A DNA stretch of 42,590 nt from an uncultured Lachnoclostridium sp. (GTDB taxonomy: Bacteria; Bacillota; Clostridia; Lachnospirales; Lachnospiraceae), in the NCBI GenBank assembly GCA_944376715.1, contig CALWDO010000022.1, positions 1 to 42,590 of the forward strand, read 5' to 3'. The stretch's first letter is position 1; each line of letters begins with the position of its first letter. The notes below the pieces were generated by a model, which searched no databases, was not told the DNA's origin, and was given only the letters and a program-made list of their open reading frames with translations. Of this stretch, positions 24,189 through 32,917 are shown one piece after another. A program made the translations under genes and the position numbers.

Positions 24189-25850
24189 ATGAGCACAAAG
24201 AAACAAAAACAGTCATCCAACTATATCGTGCAGGGAGGTATTCTGGCAGGCGCGTCGATCCTGGTCCGTATCATCGGCCTGCTCTACCGGATTCCGGTAA
24301 CGAGGATCCTGGGGCCGGTGGGAAACAGCTATTATTCCGCGGCTTATGAAGTCTACTCTATGATGCTTTTGATATCGTCTTTCAGCCTTCCTCTGGCCGT
24401 ATCCAAGCTGGTGTCTGCAAGGCTGGCGAAAGGCCGGGCCAAAAGCGCATACAAGCTGTTTGGCTGTACGATGCTGTTTGCGCTGGTGTCCGGCGGCGCA
24501 GCCGCGCTGATCGTATTTTTTGGAGCCGGTTTTTTTAGTGAAGTAGTAGTCAGCACGCCGGAGAGCCGTCTGGCTCTGCAGGTACTGGCGCCCACTATCC
24601 TGATCGTGGCTCTGATGGGATGCCTGCGGGGATATTTTCAGGGACTTGGGAGTATGGTTCCTACGGCGATTTCCCAGATTATCGAGCAGATCATCAATGC
24701 GGCTGTCAGTATAGGGGCGGCCTGGTACCTGTTCCGGTATGGAGCGAAACTGGATGCGCTCCTTTCTACCGAGACGGCCGCCTATGCCTATGGCGCGGCG
24801 GGAAGTACGCTGGGTACCGGTCTTGGCGCTTTGGCCGGCTTCCTTTTTTTGATCTTCCTGACTCTGGTTTTTCGGAGGGTGATGAAGGAACAGATTGCCA
24901 GGGACCGTCATGAAAAGACAGAGTCGGCCGGTCAGATCCTGTATCTGATTCTGGCGACGATTCTCCCGGTCATCCTGAGCACGGCCGTCTATAATATCAG
25001 CGGTATTATAGACCAGGGTATCTTCAAGCATCTGCTGGATTACCGGCAGTATGACAGTATGCGGATCGACGAGCTCTGGGGAATATTCAGCGGAGAATAT
25101 AAGCTTTTGACCAATGTGCCTATCGCAGTGGCGTCGGCCATGGCGTCTTCCGTGATCCCGGAGATGACCCGTGCAAGAGTCAACCGGGACCGGAAGCAGA
25201 TGAGGAAGAAGACGGAAAATTCCATCCGCTTTGTGATGGTGATCTCGATCCCATGCGCGGTAGGTCTGTCCGTGCTTGCGGAACCGATTCTTACACTTTT
25301 GTTCGGAGCGGAAGAACATACGGCTCTGTCCGCCAGCCTTTTGCAGATGGGAAGTATATCGGTGGTGCTGTACGGCATGTCCACGCTGACCAACGGCGTC
25401 CTGCAGGGTATGAACAAGATGCGGTTGCCGGTCATACATGCGGCCATCGCATTGGCGGCGCATGTGGTGCTGCTGGTGGTGCTGCTTCAGGTATTTGATC
25501 TTCACATTTATGCGGTGGTATGGGCCAATATTTTCTTCGCGTTCCTGATGTGTGTGTTGAATTCCCGGTCTATCGCAAAATACATGCGGTACCGGCAGGA
25601 GATCCGCCGTACTTTTGTGATCCCGCTGATCGCGTCGGCGCTGATGGGCGCGGCCTGCTATGGATGCTATCAGGGACTGATGCTGGGAGTGAAGAATAAT
25701 TCCATTGCCACGATTGTTTCCTGTGCGGCGGGAGTTCTTGTTTACGGAGTTGCCATGCTGCTGCTTAAAGGGCTGACGGAAGAAGAACTCCGGCGGTTCC
25801 CCAAGGGATATCTTCTGGTTGCGGCAGCCAGAAAACTGCGTCTGATGTGA
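24189..25850 (+). CDS. SpoVB-like polysaccharide/lipid flippase (MVF superfamily)
   Basis: A 553-residue membrane protein with about 14 helices of the MATE/MVF (MurJ, SpoVB, Wzx) fold. It starts with SSNYIVQGGILAGASILVRIIGLLYRIP, a typical SpoVB-family opening, and has the LRGYFQGLGSMVPTAISQIIEQ segment in the first half. It probably flips a lipid-linked cell-wall or cortex precursor across the membrane; whether it acts at sporulation or in growth cannot be told. ATG 24189 is preferred to GTG 24174 because GAGGAA lies just before it. It follows ybeY by 18 bases. Confidence 0.9.
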   Translation: MSTKKQKQSSNYIVQGGILAGASILVRIIGLLYRIPVTRILGPVGNSYYSAAYEVYSMMLLISSFSLPLAVSKLVSARLAKGRAKSAYKLFGCTMLFALVSGGAAALIVFFGAGFFSEVVVSTPESRLALQVLAPTILIVALMGCLRGYFQGLGSMVPTAISQIIEQIINAAVSIGAAWYLFRYGAKLDALLSTETAAYAYGAAGSTLGTGLGALAGFLFLIFLTLVFRRVMKEQIARDRHEKTESAGQILYLILATILPVILSTAVYNISGIIDQGIFKHLLDYRQYDSMRIDELWGIFSGEYKLLTNVPIAVASAMASSVIPEMTRARVNRDRKQMRKKTENSIRFVMVISIPCAVGLSVLAEPILTLLFGAEEHTALSASLLQMGSISVVLYGMSTLTNGVLQGMNKMRLPVIHAAIALAAHVVLLVVLLQVFDLHIYAVVWANIFFAFLMCVLNSRSIAKYMRYRQEIRRTFVIPLIASALMGAACYGCYQGLMLGVKNNSIATIVSCAAGVLVYGVAMLLLKGLTEEELRRFPKGYLLVAAARKLRLM

Positions 25851-25865
25851 CAGAATTTAACGTAT

Positions 25866-25907
25866 AAACCTCTTTTTTCCAGTTCATACTAGTGAAAAAG
25901 GAGGTTT
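25866..25907 (+). promoter_or_regulatory. hairpin covering the ribosome site of the BofC-like gene
   Basis: AAACCTCTTTTTTC (25866-25879) pairs with GAAAAAGGAGGTTT (25894-25907): 14 pairs, one a G-U, with a 14-base loop. The 3' arm contains the AAGGAGG site used by the ATG at 25912. It lacks a clear T-tract, so translational control is more likely than termination. Confidence 0.5.
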
Positions 25908-25911
25908 TATC

Positions 25912-26328
25912 ATGTCCAGAAAAGTTTTGGGAATACTTTTGGGGGCGATTATCGTGCTGGCCCTGTTTATTTTCGGGTACTGGTACCTGAGAAAAGATAC
26001 AGGAACGCCGCCGGAAGAGCAGCGGGGGACTGAATTGGTGGAATCTCTTCCCGCGGAAAACCAGCCGTCGCAGACGGCGGCTGGAGAAGACGTCCAGGAT
26101 AAGGAAGGATTGGACAGAGAAGAAAATCAGACGGAAGAGTATCAGTTTGTCCTGGTAAATAATAATAATTACGTAGCGGTCTATAAGCTGCCGGAAAACG
26201 AGATCTATGAGTATACAGATGTGATTTTGGATGTGCTTCCGGAAGAGCTGCAGGAAGAAATCCGCGCGGGAAAATACCTGAAAGGAGAAGAAGAATTGTA
26301 TAATTTTCTTGAAAATTATACAAGTTAG
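25912..26328 (+). CDS. membrane-anchored BofC C-terminal-like protein
   Basis: A 138-residue protein with an N-terminal membrane helix (~4-26, VLGILLGAIIVLALFIFGYW), an acidic low-complexity linker (~28-80) and a compact C-terminal domain (~80-138) ending in EEELYNFLENYTS. That C-terminal pattern (YTDVILDVLPEELQ, then GKYLKGEEELYNFLENYTS) resembles the BofC C-terminal domain of spore formers, where it controls forespore-to-mother cell signalling. It could alternatively be a general envelope protein. Its ribosome site is inside a hairpin. Confidence 0.65.
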   Translation: MSRKVLGILLGAIIVLALFIFGYWYLRKDTGTPPEEQRGTELVESLPAENQPSQTAAGEDVQDKEGLDREENQTEEYQFVLVNNNNYVAVYKLPENEIYEYTDVILDVLPEELQEEIRAGKYLKGEEELYNFLENYTS

Positions 26329-26397
26329 CCATTGCCTTTAAATGCCAGATGTTGTACAGTATAAAAGACTAAACTGTCATGACAGGCTGGGTGAAAA

Positions 26398-27237
26398 ATG
26401 AACTTAAGAGAACACCTAAAAAATAAAAAAAGGGTCGTTATCAAAGTGGGGACCTCGTCTCTGACACATCCTGAGACAGGGATGATGGATCTGATCAAAC
26501 TGGAAAAACTGGTTCGTGAGTTGTCAGATCTGCATAACCAGGGGAAGGAAGTGATCCTGGTCAGTTCCGGAGCCATTGCCGTGGGTCGAAAAACCATTGG
26601 CATGAAGGAACGCCCTCAGAAACTGGAGTTAAAACAGGCTTGTGCCTCCATTGGCCAGGCCAGGCTGATGATGATCTACCAGAAACTGTTTATGGAATAT
26701 AACCAGATCGCATCTCAGATACTGATGACGAAGAATACTTTTATTAACGGGGAAAACCGGATCAATGCCCGCAATACTTTTGAAACGCTGCTTTCCTTGG
26801 GAGCGATTCCCATCGTTAATGAAAATGACACGATTTCCACCTATGAGATCCGTTTTGGAGACAATGATACCTTGTCCGCTATTGTGACTGCTTTGGTAGA
26901 GGCGGATCTTCTGATCCTGCTTTCCGATATTGACGGATTGTTTACGGATGACCCGAACAAGAATCCGAATGCAGAGTTTATAGAATATGTAGACCATATT
27001 GACCGGGATCTGGAGAAGATGGCGAAGGGAGCGGCAAGCGATGTGGGAACCGGAGGAATGTCCACCAAACTGTATGCGGCGCAGATTGCCACGGCGTCCG
27101 GCGCCGAGATGATCATTGCCAACGGGCAGGACATGGGAGTTATTCACCGGATCATGGACGGAGAGCCCATTGGAACTCTGTTTAAAGAGAACCGGACAGA
27201 AGATTTTTATCTGATTGACTATCTGGAAGAGGATTGA
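26398..27237 (+). CDS. proB: glutamate 5-kinase
   Basis: It catalyses the first step of proline synthesis, phosphorylating the glutamate gamma-carboxyl. 279 residues: an amino-acid kinase fold only, without the C-terminal PUA domain found in E. coli ProB. Visible landmarks are [30 protein letters not shown] (glutamate site), [25 protein letters not shown] and GTGGMSTKL. Proline feedback is expected but not proven by sequence. The gene is separated from proA by DUF896 and a folate gene in one probable operon. Confidence 0.95.
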   Translation: MNLREHLKNKKRVVIKVGTSSLTHPETGMMDLIKLEKLVRELSDLHNQGKEVILVSSGAIAVGRKTIGMKERPQKLELKQACASIGQARLMMIYQKLFMEYNQIASQILMTKNTFINGENRINARNTFETLLSLGAIPIVNENDTISTYEIRFGDNDTLSAIVTALVEADLLILLSDIDGLFTDDPNKNPNAEFIEYVDHIDRDLEKMAKGAASDVGTGGMSTKLYAAQIATASGAEMIIANGQDMGVIHRIMDGEPIGTLFKENRTEDFYLIDYLEED

Positions 27238-27250
27238 CGGAGAGTATTAT

Positions 27251-27478
27251 ATGACGGAAGAAAAGATTGCAAGGATCAATGAACTGGCACGCAAGGCCAA
27301 GGCGGAAGGGCTGACAGAGCCGGAGAAGAAGGAACAGCAGCTCCTGCGCCAGGAATATCTGGCAGATATCCGCAGGAATCTGAGAAGCCAGCTGGATCAG
27401 ATCGATATGGTTGAGGCAGATGGAAGTATCGTGAATCTGGGGGAAAAATATGGACATGCTGGGAAAAAAGGAAATTAG
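27251..27478 (+). CDS. DUF896 family protein
   Basis: A 75-residue cytoplasmic protein with the helical hairpin of DUF896: [30 protein letters not shown], then a basic second helix and [14 protein letters not shown]. subtilis YnzC-type members have no established role. ATG 27251 is chosen over an upstream ATG-less frame. It overlaps the next gene by 29 bases. Confidence 0.85.
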   Translation: MTEEKIARINELARKAKAEGLTEPEKKEQQLLRQEYLADIRRNLRSQLDQIDMVEADGSIVNLGEKYGHAGKKGN

Positions 27479-28025
27479 AGCGGAAGTAAAAAAAAGACGG
27501 CGGGAAGCGGATGAAGAGACGCTGCATGAAAAAAGTCTGCAGATCCTTGACCGTTTCAGGCAGATTGCCGCTTATAGAGATGCTTCTTTGCTGCTGGCCT
27601 ATGTGGACGCAAAAAGGGAAGTGGAAACCCGACTTTTGATGCGCGGCGCATGGAATGACGGCAAGAAAGTGGCTGCGCCAAGAGTAGACGGGAACGGTAT
27701 CATGCATTTTTATTATCTTCATAGTCTGGAAGATCTGGAGCCTGGAGCTTTCGGTATCATGGAGCCGCGGACCGAGTGCCCTCTCTGCGAACCGGAAAAA
27801 GGTCTCCTTTTGATGCCCGGAGTGGCGTTTGACGAACAATGCCATAGAGTGGGATATGGAGGCGGATATTATGACCGGTACCTGGAAAAACATCCGGGTC
27901 TGATACATATTGCGCTGGCGTTTGAATTTCAGATTTTTCCGGAAGTACCGTCGGAAGAGCATGATATCCGTCCTGAGATGATCGTAACAGAAAACAGAAT
28001 ATTGGGAAGGGAGATCAAGGAATGA
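27450..28025 (+). CDS. 5-formyltetrahydrofolate cyclo-ligase
   Basis: ATP-dependent conversion of 5-formyl-THF to 5,10-methenyl-THF. 191 residues; the substrate-site motif [11 protein letters not shown] is near residue 135, [10 protein letters not shown] is at the N-terminus and LMPGVAFDE lies ahead of the motif. It starts at ATG 27450 inside the DUF896 gene, with an alternative at 27456. It overlaps proA by four bases (ATGA). The gene sits in a proline-synthesis context, which is common for small operons of this kind without functional connection. Confidence 0.93.
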   Translation: MDMLGKKEIRAEVKKRRREADEETLHEKSLQILDRFRQIAAYRDASLLLAYVDAKREVETRLLMRGAWNDGKKVAAPRVDGNGIMHFYYLHSLEDLEPGAFGIMEPRTECPLCEPEKGLLLMPGVAFDEQCHRVGYGGGYYDRYLEKHPGLIHIALAFEFQIFPEVPSEEHDIRPEMIVTENRILGREIKE

Positions 28026-29266
28026 GAACACTGGACGAAATCGGAATCTGCGCGAAAGCGGCGGAACCAGCGCTTCGCGTCCTGAATACAGGAAAAAAAG
28101 ATGAAGCGCTGCTGGGTGTGGCGGAAAAATTGCTGACAGAAGCTGCATATATCCTGGAAGCAAATGAGAAAGACGTGTTGCGCGCAAAAGAAAACGGCAT
28201 GAAACCGGCTCTTGTGGACCGCCTGATGCTGAACCAGAGCCGGATCGAAGGTATGGCGGAGGGGATCCGCCAGGTGGCGGCGCTGCCGGATCCGGTGGGA
28301 GAAGTGCGTTCTATGAAACAGCGCCCTAATGGTCTGCTGATCGGCCAGAAGAGAGTCCCGCTGGGGGTGATCGGAATTATTTATGAGGCACGTCCCAATG
28401 TGACAGCGGATGCGTTCGCACTTTGCTTTAAAGCCGGAAACGTGGTGATTCTGCGAGGCGGCAGTGACGCTTTTTACTCTAATCTGGCTATTGTGGAAGT
28501 AATCCGCGCGGCTCTTAAGGAACACAAAGTTCCGGAAGACGCCATTCAGCTGATCGAAGATACCAGCCGTAAGACGGCTCAGGAATTCATGAAGATGGAC
28601 CGCTATGTGGATCTGCTGATTCCTAGAGGCGGCGCAGGGCTGATCCGCAGCGTACTGGAAAACAGCCGTATTCCTGTTATCGAGACAGGTACGGGAAACT
28701 GCCATATTTTTGTGGACGAGAGCGCGGATCTTTCCATGGCTGTTTCTATTATCTTCAATGCGAAGACTCAGAGAATCGGCGTATGCAATGCCTGCGAATC
28801 CCTGGTGGTGCATGAAAAAATATTGGACCGCCTGATGCCGGCATTGAAGAAGAAGCTGGATGAAAAACAGGTAGAGATCCGCGGCGATGAAAAAGCGGCC
28901 GCCGCAGTGGATGGAGTGGTTCTCGCCACGGAAGAAGACTGGGGAACAGAATATCTGGACTACATCCTGTCTGTAAAGACCGTGGGGAGCATCGATGAAG
29001 CGATCGCCCATATCAACCGTTACAATACGGGCCATTCGGAAGCCATCATCACGTCGGACTACGCGAACGCGCAGAAATTTTTAAATGAAATTGACGCGGC
29101 AGCGGTCTATGTGAATGCCTCCACCCGTTTTACCGACGGATACGAATTCGGGTTTGGCGCGGAGATCGGCATCAGCACCCAGAAGCTGCATGCAAGAGGA
29201 CCTATGGGGCTGGAAGCATTGACTTCCTATAAATATATTATCTATGGAAATGGACAGATTCGATGA
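28022..29266 (+). CDS. proA: glutamate-5-semialdehyde dehydrogenase
   Basis: NADPH-dependent reduction of glutamyl-5-phosphate, the second step of proline synthesis. 414 residues, normal for the family. The catalytic Cys is in [15 protein letters not shown], and [16 protein letters not shown] and [19 protein letters not shown] are conserved. It overlaps the upstream folate gene and the downstream rsmD by four bases each (ATGA), so translation is coupled along the operon. Confidence 0.96.
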   Translation: MRTLDEIGICAKAAEPALRVLNTGKKDEALLGVAEKLLTEAAYILEANEKDVLRAKENGMKPALVDRLMLNQSRIEGMAEGIRQVAALPDPVGEVRSMKQRPNGLLIGQKRVPLGVIGIIYEARPNVTADAFALCFKAGNVVILRGGSDAFYSNLAIVEVIRAALKEHKVPEDAIQLIEDTSRKTAQEFMKMDRYVDLLIPRGGAGLIRSVLENSRIPVIETGTGNCHIFVDESADLSMAVSIIFNAKTQRIGVCNACESLVVHEKILDRLMPALKKKLDEKQVEIRGDEKAAAAVDGVVLATEEDWGTEYLDYILSVKTVGSIDEAIAHINRYNTGHSEAIITSDYANAQKFLNEIDAAAVYVNASTRFTDGYEFGFGAEIGISTQKLHARGPMGLEALTSYKYIIYGNGQIR

Positions 29267-29817
29267 GAGTAATAGCAGGTACGGCCAGAAGTATGCCGTT
29301 AAAAACCGTGAAAGGGATGGATACCCGACCTACTACGGATAAGATAAAAGAGACATTGTTCAATGTGCTGCAGACAGATGTTCCGGGGAGCCGTTTCCTA
29401 GATCTGTTCAGCGGCAGCGGAGCGATTGCGGTGGAAGCCCTCAGCAGAGGCGCAGAACATGCCGTGCTGGTGGAACAGAATCCGGGAGCGGTAGAATGTA
29501 TTAAGGAAAATCTGACGTTCACAAGGCTGATGGACCGGGCAGAGATTCATAAATGCGACGTGATGACGGCGCTTTATCGCCTGGAGGGGCAGAAACCCTT
29601 CGACATTATTTTTATGGATCCCCCCTATAACCAGGGGCTGGAACGTCAGGTTCTGTCATACCTTGCAGACAGTACCCTGGCGGATGAATATACCGTGCTG
29701 GTGGTGGAAGCATCGCTGGAAACAGATTTTTCCTGGCTTGACGGGCTGGGATATCACGCTTATAAGACTAAAAAGTACAGAACGAACCAGCACCTTTTCC
29801 TTCAGAAAAATTCATGA
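29263..29817 (+). CDS. rsmD: 16S rRNA (guanine966-N2)-methyltransferase
   Basis: A SAM-dependent methyltransferase for 16S rRNA G966. 184 residues: [13 protein letters not shown] at the N-terminus, the SAM loop [20 protein letters not shown] (~44-63) and catalytic DPPY in FMDPPYNQG (~120). The order rsmD-coaD-ylbJ matches B. subtilis ylbH-ylbI-ylbJ, although here coaD is followed by a coiled-coil gene and ylbJ is on the other strand. Confidence 0.95.
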   Translation: MRVIAGTARSMPLKTVKGMDTRPTTDKIKETLFNVLQTDVPGSRFLDLFSGSGAIAVEALSRGAEHAVLVEQNPGAVECIKENLTFTRLMDRAEIHKCDVMTALYRLEGQKPFDIIFMDPPYNQGLERQVLSYLADSTLADEYTVLVVEASLETDFSWLDGLGYHAYKTKKYRTNQHLFLQKNS

Positions 29818-29852
29818 CAGGGAAAGAGCAGACGGTTCGGAAAGGATAACAA

Positions 29853-30338
29853 ATGATTCGTGCAATTTATCCCGGGAGCTTTGACCCGGTAACCCTCGGC
29901 CACCTGGATATCATCAACAGAGCTTCGCGGACAGTAGGCGAACTGATCGTCGGCGTGTTGAATAATGGCGGAAAAACTCCGTTGTTTTCCATCGAAGAAC
30001 GTGTTAATATGTTAAATGAAGTGACCAGGGATCTGCCTAATGTAAAGGTAATGTCTTTTTCCGGGCTTCTGGTAGATTTTGCCAGGCATACACAGGCGAC
30101 CGTGATTGTACGCGGTCTGCGGGCCATATCGGATTTTGACTATGAGCTGCAGATGGCGCAGACGAACCGGAAACTGAACCCGGACGTAGATACTATGTTT
30201 CTGGCCACAAGCCTGGAATATGCTTATCTGAGTTCTACGACAGTAAAAGAAGTCGCCAGCTTTGGAGGCGACTTGCGGGAATTTGTCCCGGAGTGTATTA
30301 TCGGAGAGATCCGGCAGAAGATACAAGAGCAAGGATAG
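29853..30338 (+). CDS. coaD: phosphopantetheine adenylyltransferase
   Basis: It transfers AMP to 4'-phosphopantetheine in coenzyme A synthesis. 161 residues: the T/HxGH site is in [16 protein letters not shown], and [17 protein letters not shown] and [16 protein letters not shown] are typical. The start ATG at 29853 follows GGAAAGGA. It is 35 bases after rsmD and most likely co-transcribed. Confidence 0.97.
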   Translation: MIRAIYPGSFDPVTLGHLDIINRASRTVGELIVGVLNNGGKTPLFSIEERVNMLNEVTRDLPNVKVMSFSGLLVDFARHTQATVIVRGLRAISDFDYELQMAQTNRKLNPDVDTMFLATSLEYAYLSSTTVKEVASFGGDLREFVPECIIGEIRQKIQEQG

Positions 30339-30382
30339 CTTATGCAGGGCGGGGAATCTGAAAATAGAATGGAGAATGTAGT

Positions 30383-30967
30383 ATGGGTAACAGCCGTATA
30401 GAGCAGATAATTGAAGAGATTGAAGACTATATTGATACCTGTAAAGGACCGCTTCTGGGTTCTTCAGATAAGATTGTAGTAAACCGGGAACGGATGGAGG
30501 AACTGCTCCGGGAACTCCGTCTGAAGACGCCGGAGGAGATCAAGCGGTATCAGAAGGTATTGGCAAATAAAGACGCGATCCTGGCAGACGCCCAGGCGAA
30601 GGCGGACGCGATCATCGCCCAGGCCAACATCCAGAACCAGGAGCTGGTCAATGAGCATGAGATCATGCAGCAGGCGTATGAACAGGCCAATCAGGTAATC
30701 GAAATGGCTACCAGTCAGGCCCAGGAAATTCTGGACAACGCCACCAGGGACGCCAACGAGATCCGGCTGGGAGCGATCCAGTATACAGACGACATGCTTG
30801 CCAATCTGCAGAATATGGTACAGAACCTGGTGGATTCTTCCAACAGCCGCTATGAAGCCATGATGAATAATTTCCAGGATTTTTATAATGTGATTACCAG
30901 CAACCGTGCAGAACTGGCGCCGCAGACGAATACAGAAAAGTCAGAAGAAGAGCCGGAAGAAGAATGA
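30383..30967 (+). CDS. coiled-coil protein (V-ATPase subunit H/DivIVA-like)
   Basis: A 194-residue protein dominated by a long amphipathic helix (~50-150), rich in Ala, Gln and Glu (DAQAKADAIIAQANIQ and SQAQEILDNATRDANEI). Such proteins are common in Clostridia between coaD and ylbJ and are often labelled ATPase because of coil similarity; no nucleotide motif is present. Possible role in division or membrane scaffolding. The tail EEEPEEE overlaps the 3' end of ylbJ on the opposite strand by 74 bases. Confidence 0.75.
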   Translation: MGNSRIEQIIEEIEDYIDTCKGPLLGSSDKIVVNRERMEELLRELRLKTPEEIKRYQKVLANKDAILADAQAKADAIIAQANIQNQELVNEHEIMQQAYEQANQVIEMATSQAQEILDNATRDANEIRLGAIQYTDDMLANLQNMVQNLVDSSNSRYEAMMNNFQDFYNVITSNRAELAPQTNTEKSEEEPEEE

Positions 30968-31838
30968 TCAGACGGCCCTTCAGCCAGTCCCGTACGCTGA
31001 GCGGGCTTCCGGAGAGCACGCTTTGAGTCTGGGCGCAGATACATAGTCCGCCGAAAGCGGCGCAGGCACAGGCAAAGGCATTCTTCCAGACCGCAGAAAG
31101 CCCTTCGGCGCTGCAGATCCGATCGATGCCGCTGCTTACTTCCAGCAGGGCGCTAAGGAAGATCTGAACCGGTCCCGGTATGGGAAGCAGGCTCAGAAAC
31201 TGTGCAAAAATCGTAAAAAGCATGATATATCCGCCCAGGCGGGTGACAGTGGTGAATCCGTCCATGATACAGGTATCCAGCATCGGAAAATTCAGCCGGT
31301 GTATGGCTGCCTGTTCTTTTTTTTCATGATCAGAAGGAAAATGAAAAAAAGGCCGGCTGAAGACGCCATATAGAACAGGAAGGGAATAAAACAACAGAAA
31401 CAGTCCCCAGGGAGGCGCCGCATAGCCCAGCCTCATGGCGCAAAGGTAATTCAGGAAAAATGCAGGACTGACGTTATTGCAGAATCCCAGCAGATAGCGT
31501 CCTTCCTCGGGGGAGATGTGCCCGCTTTTTACCAGGTCCGCATCAACTTTTGCGCCCATGGGGAATCCGCATAGAAAACCGGTCAGCACCACGTAGCATC
31601 CGGATTCGGAAATATGAAAGATTTTTTTCAGGAATGGAGCGTAAGCCCGGTTCAGCACATGAAACAACCCTGTATGTACCAGCAGTCCGGACAGAATCAG
31701 AAAAGGCAGCAGGGAAGGCAGGACAGAGGTATACCATAGATTCAGACCCCGTGCGCATCCGGCAGCGATTAATACGGGATGGGTAAAGACCAGAACCAGT
31801 ATGGCACTGACTGTAAAGACGAAAAGTATCTTTTTCAA
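30894..31838 (-). CDS. ylbJ: YlbJ-like sporulation integral membrane protein
   Basis: A 314-residue membrane protein with about eight helices, including GFLCGFPMGAKVDADLV and FCNNVSPAFFLNYL, which match the nucleoside-recognition (Gate) domain of YlbJ/SpoVV. In B. subtilis the homologue moves dipicolinic acid across the outer forespore membrane in sporulation. The start is TTG at 31838 with GGTGG a few bases before it; there is no better ATG. The stop lies 74 bases inside the convergent coiled-coil gene. Substrate assignment is by family only. Confidence 0.87.
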   Translation of the reverse strand: MKKILFVFTVSAILVLVFTHPVLIAAGCARGLNLWYTSVLPSLLPFLILSGLLVHTGLFHVLNRAYAPFLKKIFHISESGCYVVLTGFLCGFPMGAKVDADLVKSGHISPEEGRYLLGFCNNVSPAFFLNYLCAMRLGYAAPPWGLFLLFYSLPVLYGVFSRPFFHFPSDHEKKEQAAIHRLNFPMLDTCIMDGFTTVTRLGGYIMLFTIFAQFLSLLPIPGPVQIFLSALLEVSSGIDRICSAEGLSAVWKNAFACACAAFGGLCICAQTQSVLSGSPLSVRDWLKGRLIILLPALLLTFLYSSAAPVLHGCW

Positions 31839-31893
31839 AAAGCCACCATATAATGAATTGATTCTTTACAGTTTATGGGGCGGGCCGTAAAAT

Positions 31894-32559
31894 ATGAGTC
31901 AAATCCGGCAGATTGCTTTACATCTTACCGCCGTTTTGTTTCTGGCATGTCTGATCCAGGGAGAACTGGCCTGGATCAGCGAACTTCCCGGCAGCCGTAT
32001 GCCGGAAGAGCAGAATGACGCGGATATATTTCAGGAGTACCAGCTGGCAATGGAATCTGTATGGGAAGAGCTGGAATGGTTTCCGGTTCCATTGTCAGAT
32101 ACAAATCCGCAGGCGGAAGTGGCGTTTGAAAACTCATGGATGGCAGAGCGTAATTATGGAGGCAAGCGGCGGCATGAAGGCACAGATCTGATAGCCTCTA
32201 TAGAACAGGCAGGATATTATCCGGTTGTCAGCATCACAGACGGAACTGTGGAGAAAGTAGGATGGCTGGAAAAGGGAGGATGGCGCATCGGAATCCGTTC
32301 CCGGAACGGGAATTACTTTTATTATGCCCATCTGCACTCTTATGCTTCTGACTGGAAGGCAGGGGATACGGTTCAGGCGGGAGAGCTCCTGGGATATATG
32401 GGAGACTCCGGATACGGGCCGGAAGGAACTACCGGACAATTTCCTGTGCACCTGCATCTGGGCATCTATCTTCCGTTGGGAGCGGATCAGGAGACGGCGA
32501 TCAATCCATACTGGATGCTGTGTTATCTGGAAGACAGAAAGCTCGTATATGCGTATTAG
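31894..32559 (+). CDS. M23 family metallopeptidase, membrane-anchored
   Basis: A 221-residue protein with a hydrophobic N-terminus (~8-24) acting as signal or anchor, then an M23/LytM-type domain. Zinc site residues appear in RRHEGTDLI (first His and Asp) and HLHLGIYLP (HxH), with GNYFYYAHL between. All three ligand sites appear intact, so it should be an active peptidoglycan endopeptidase or glycyl peptidase. It is divergent from ylbJ, suggesting a sporulation-related wall role, but no sporulation promoter was confirmed. The ribosome site is weak (GGGGCGGG). Confidence 0.88.
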   Translation: MSQIRQIALHLTAVLFLACLIQGELAWISELPGSRMPEEQNDADIFQEYQLAMESVWEELEWFPVPLSDTNPQAEVAFENSWMAERNYGGKRRHEGTDLIASIEQAGYYPVVSITDGTVEKVGWLEKGGWRIGIRSRNGNYFYYAHLHSYASDWKAGDTVQAGELLGYMGDSGYGPEGTTGQFPVHLHLGIYLPLGADQETAINPYWMLCYLEDRKLVYAY

Positions 32560-32563
32560 GCGG

Positions 32564-32592
32564 TTGACAAACCGATTTTCAATGATTATAAT
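32564..32592 (+). promoter_or_regulatory. sigma-A promoter of the thrS T-box leader
   Basis: TTGACA (32564-32569) and TATAAT (32587-32592) are perfect consensus hexamers with a 17-base spacer. The start near 32599 is directly before T-box stem I. Confidence 0.85.
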
Positions 32593-32598
32593 GAGCCT

Positions 32599-32850
32599 GT
32601 AATTAATTAAAAAATGCGTTGATGAGACAAGTAAGCTGCCGGAACTGTGCCAGAGAAGGGCGGGAAAGCTGGAAACGCCCCCACAGAAAGTATGCTGAAG
32701 ACCAGCTCGGAGCGGCCCTAATCCGGCCCGGTGACTCCGTTATCGTCAGAATGAAGCGGCTTGTCCGGTGTTTTTCCGGACAGCAAAAAGGGTGGAACCG
32801 CGATATGAAAGATCGTCCCTTTCTGTCAGAGATGGCAGGAAGGGTTTTTT
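32599..32850 (+). ncRNA. T-box leader (threonine tRNA sensor) for thrS
   Basis: A T-box riboregulator that senses uncharged tRNA-Thr. The conserved AGGGTGGAACCGCG is at 32789-32802. Stem I begins near 32620, with GAGACAAGTA as the first internal motif; the specifier is probably ACC at 32701-32703, a threonine codon, in GAAGACCAGCTC. The terminator is CCCTTTCTG...CAGGAAGGG (32817-32844) followed by six T. Uncharged tRNA would pair with the TGGA and favour read-through into thrS. The specifier assignment is by alignment to known layouts. Confidence 0.93.
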
Positions 32851-32917
32851 GTTGCAGAAAAACAGAAACGGCCCATGTCAGAGTGATGATTAAAAAATGA
32901 AAAGGAGTGTAAAGAGA

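Noticed and set aside
31849-31878. Sigma-G-like promoter on the minus strand for ylbJ (CCATA, 18 bases, CATTATA)
   Set aside because: The implied transcript start is only a few bases before the TTG start codon and would leave out the GGTGG ribosome site.
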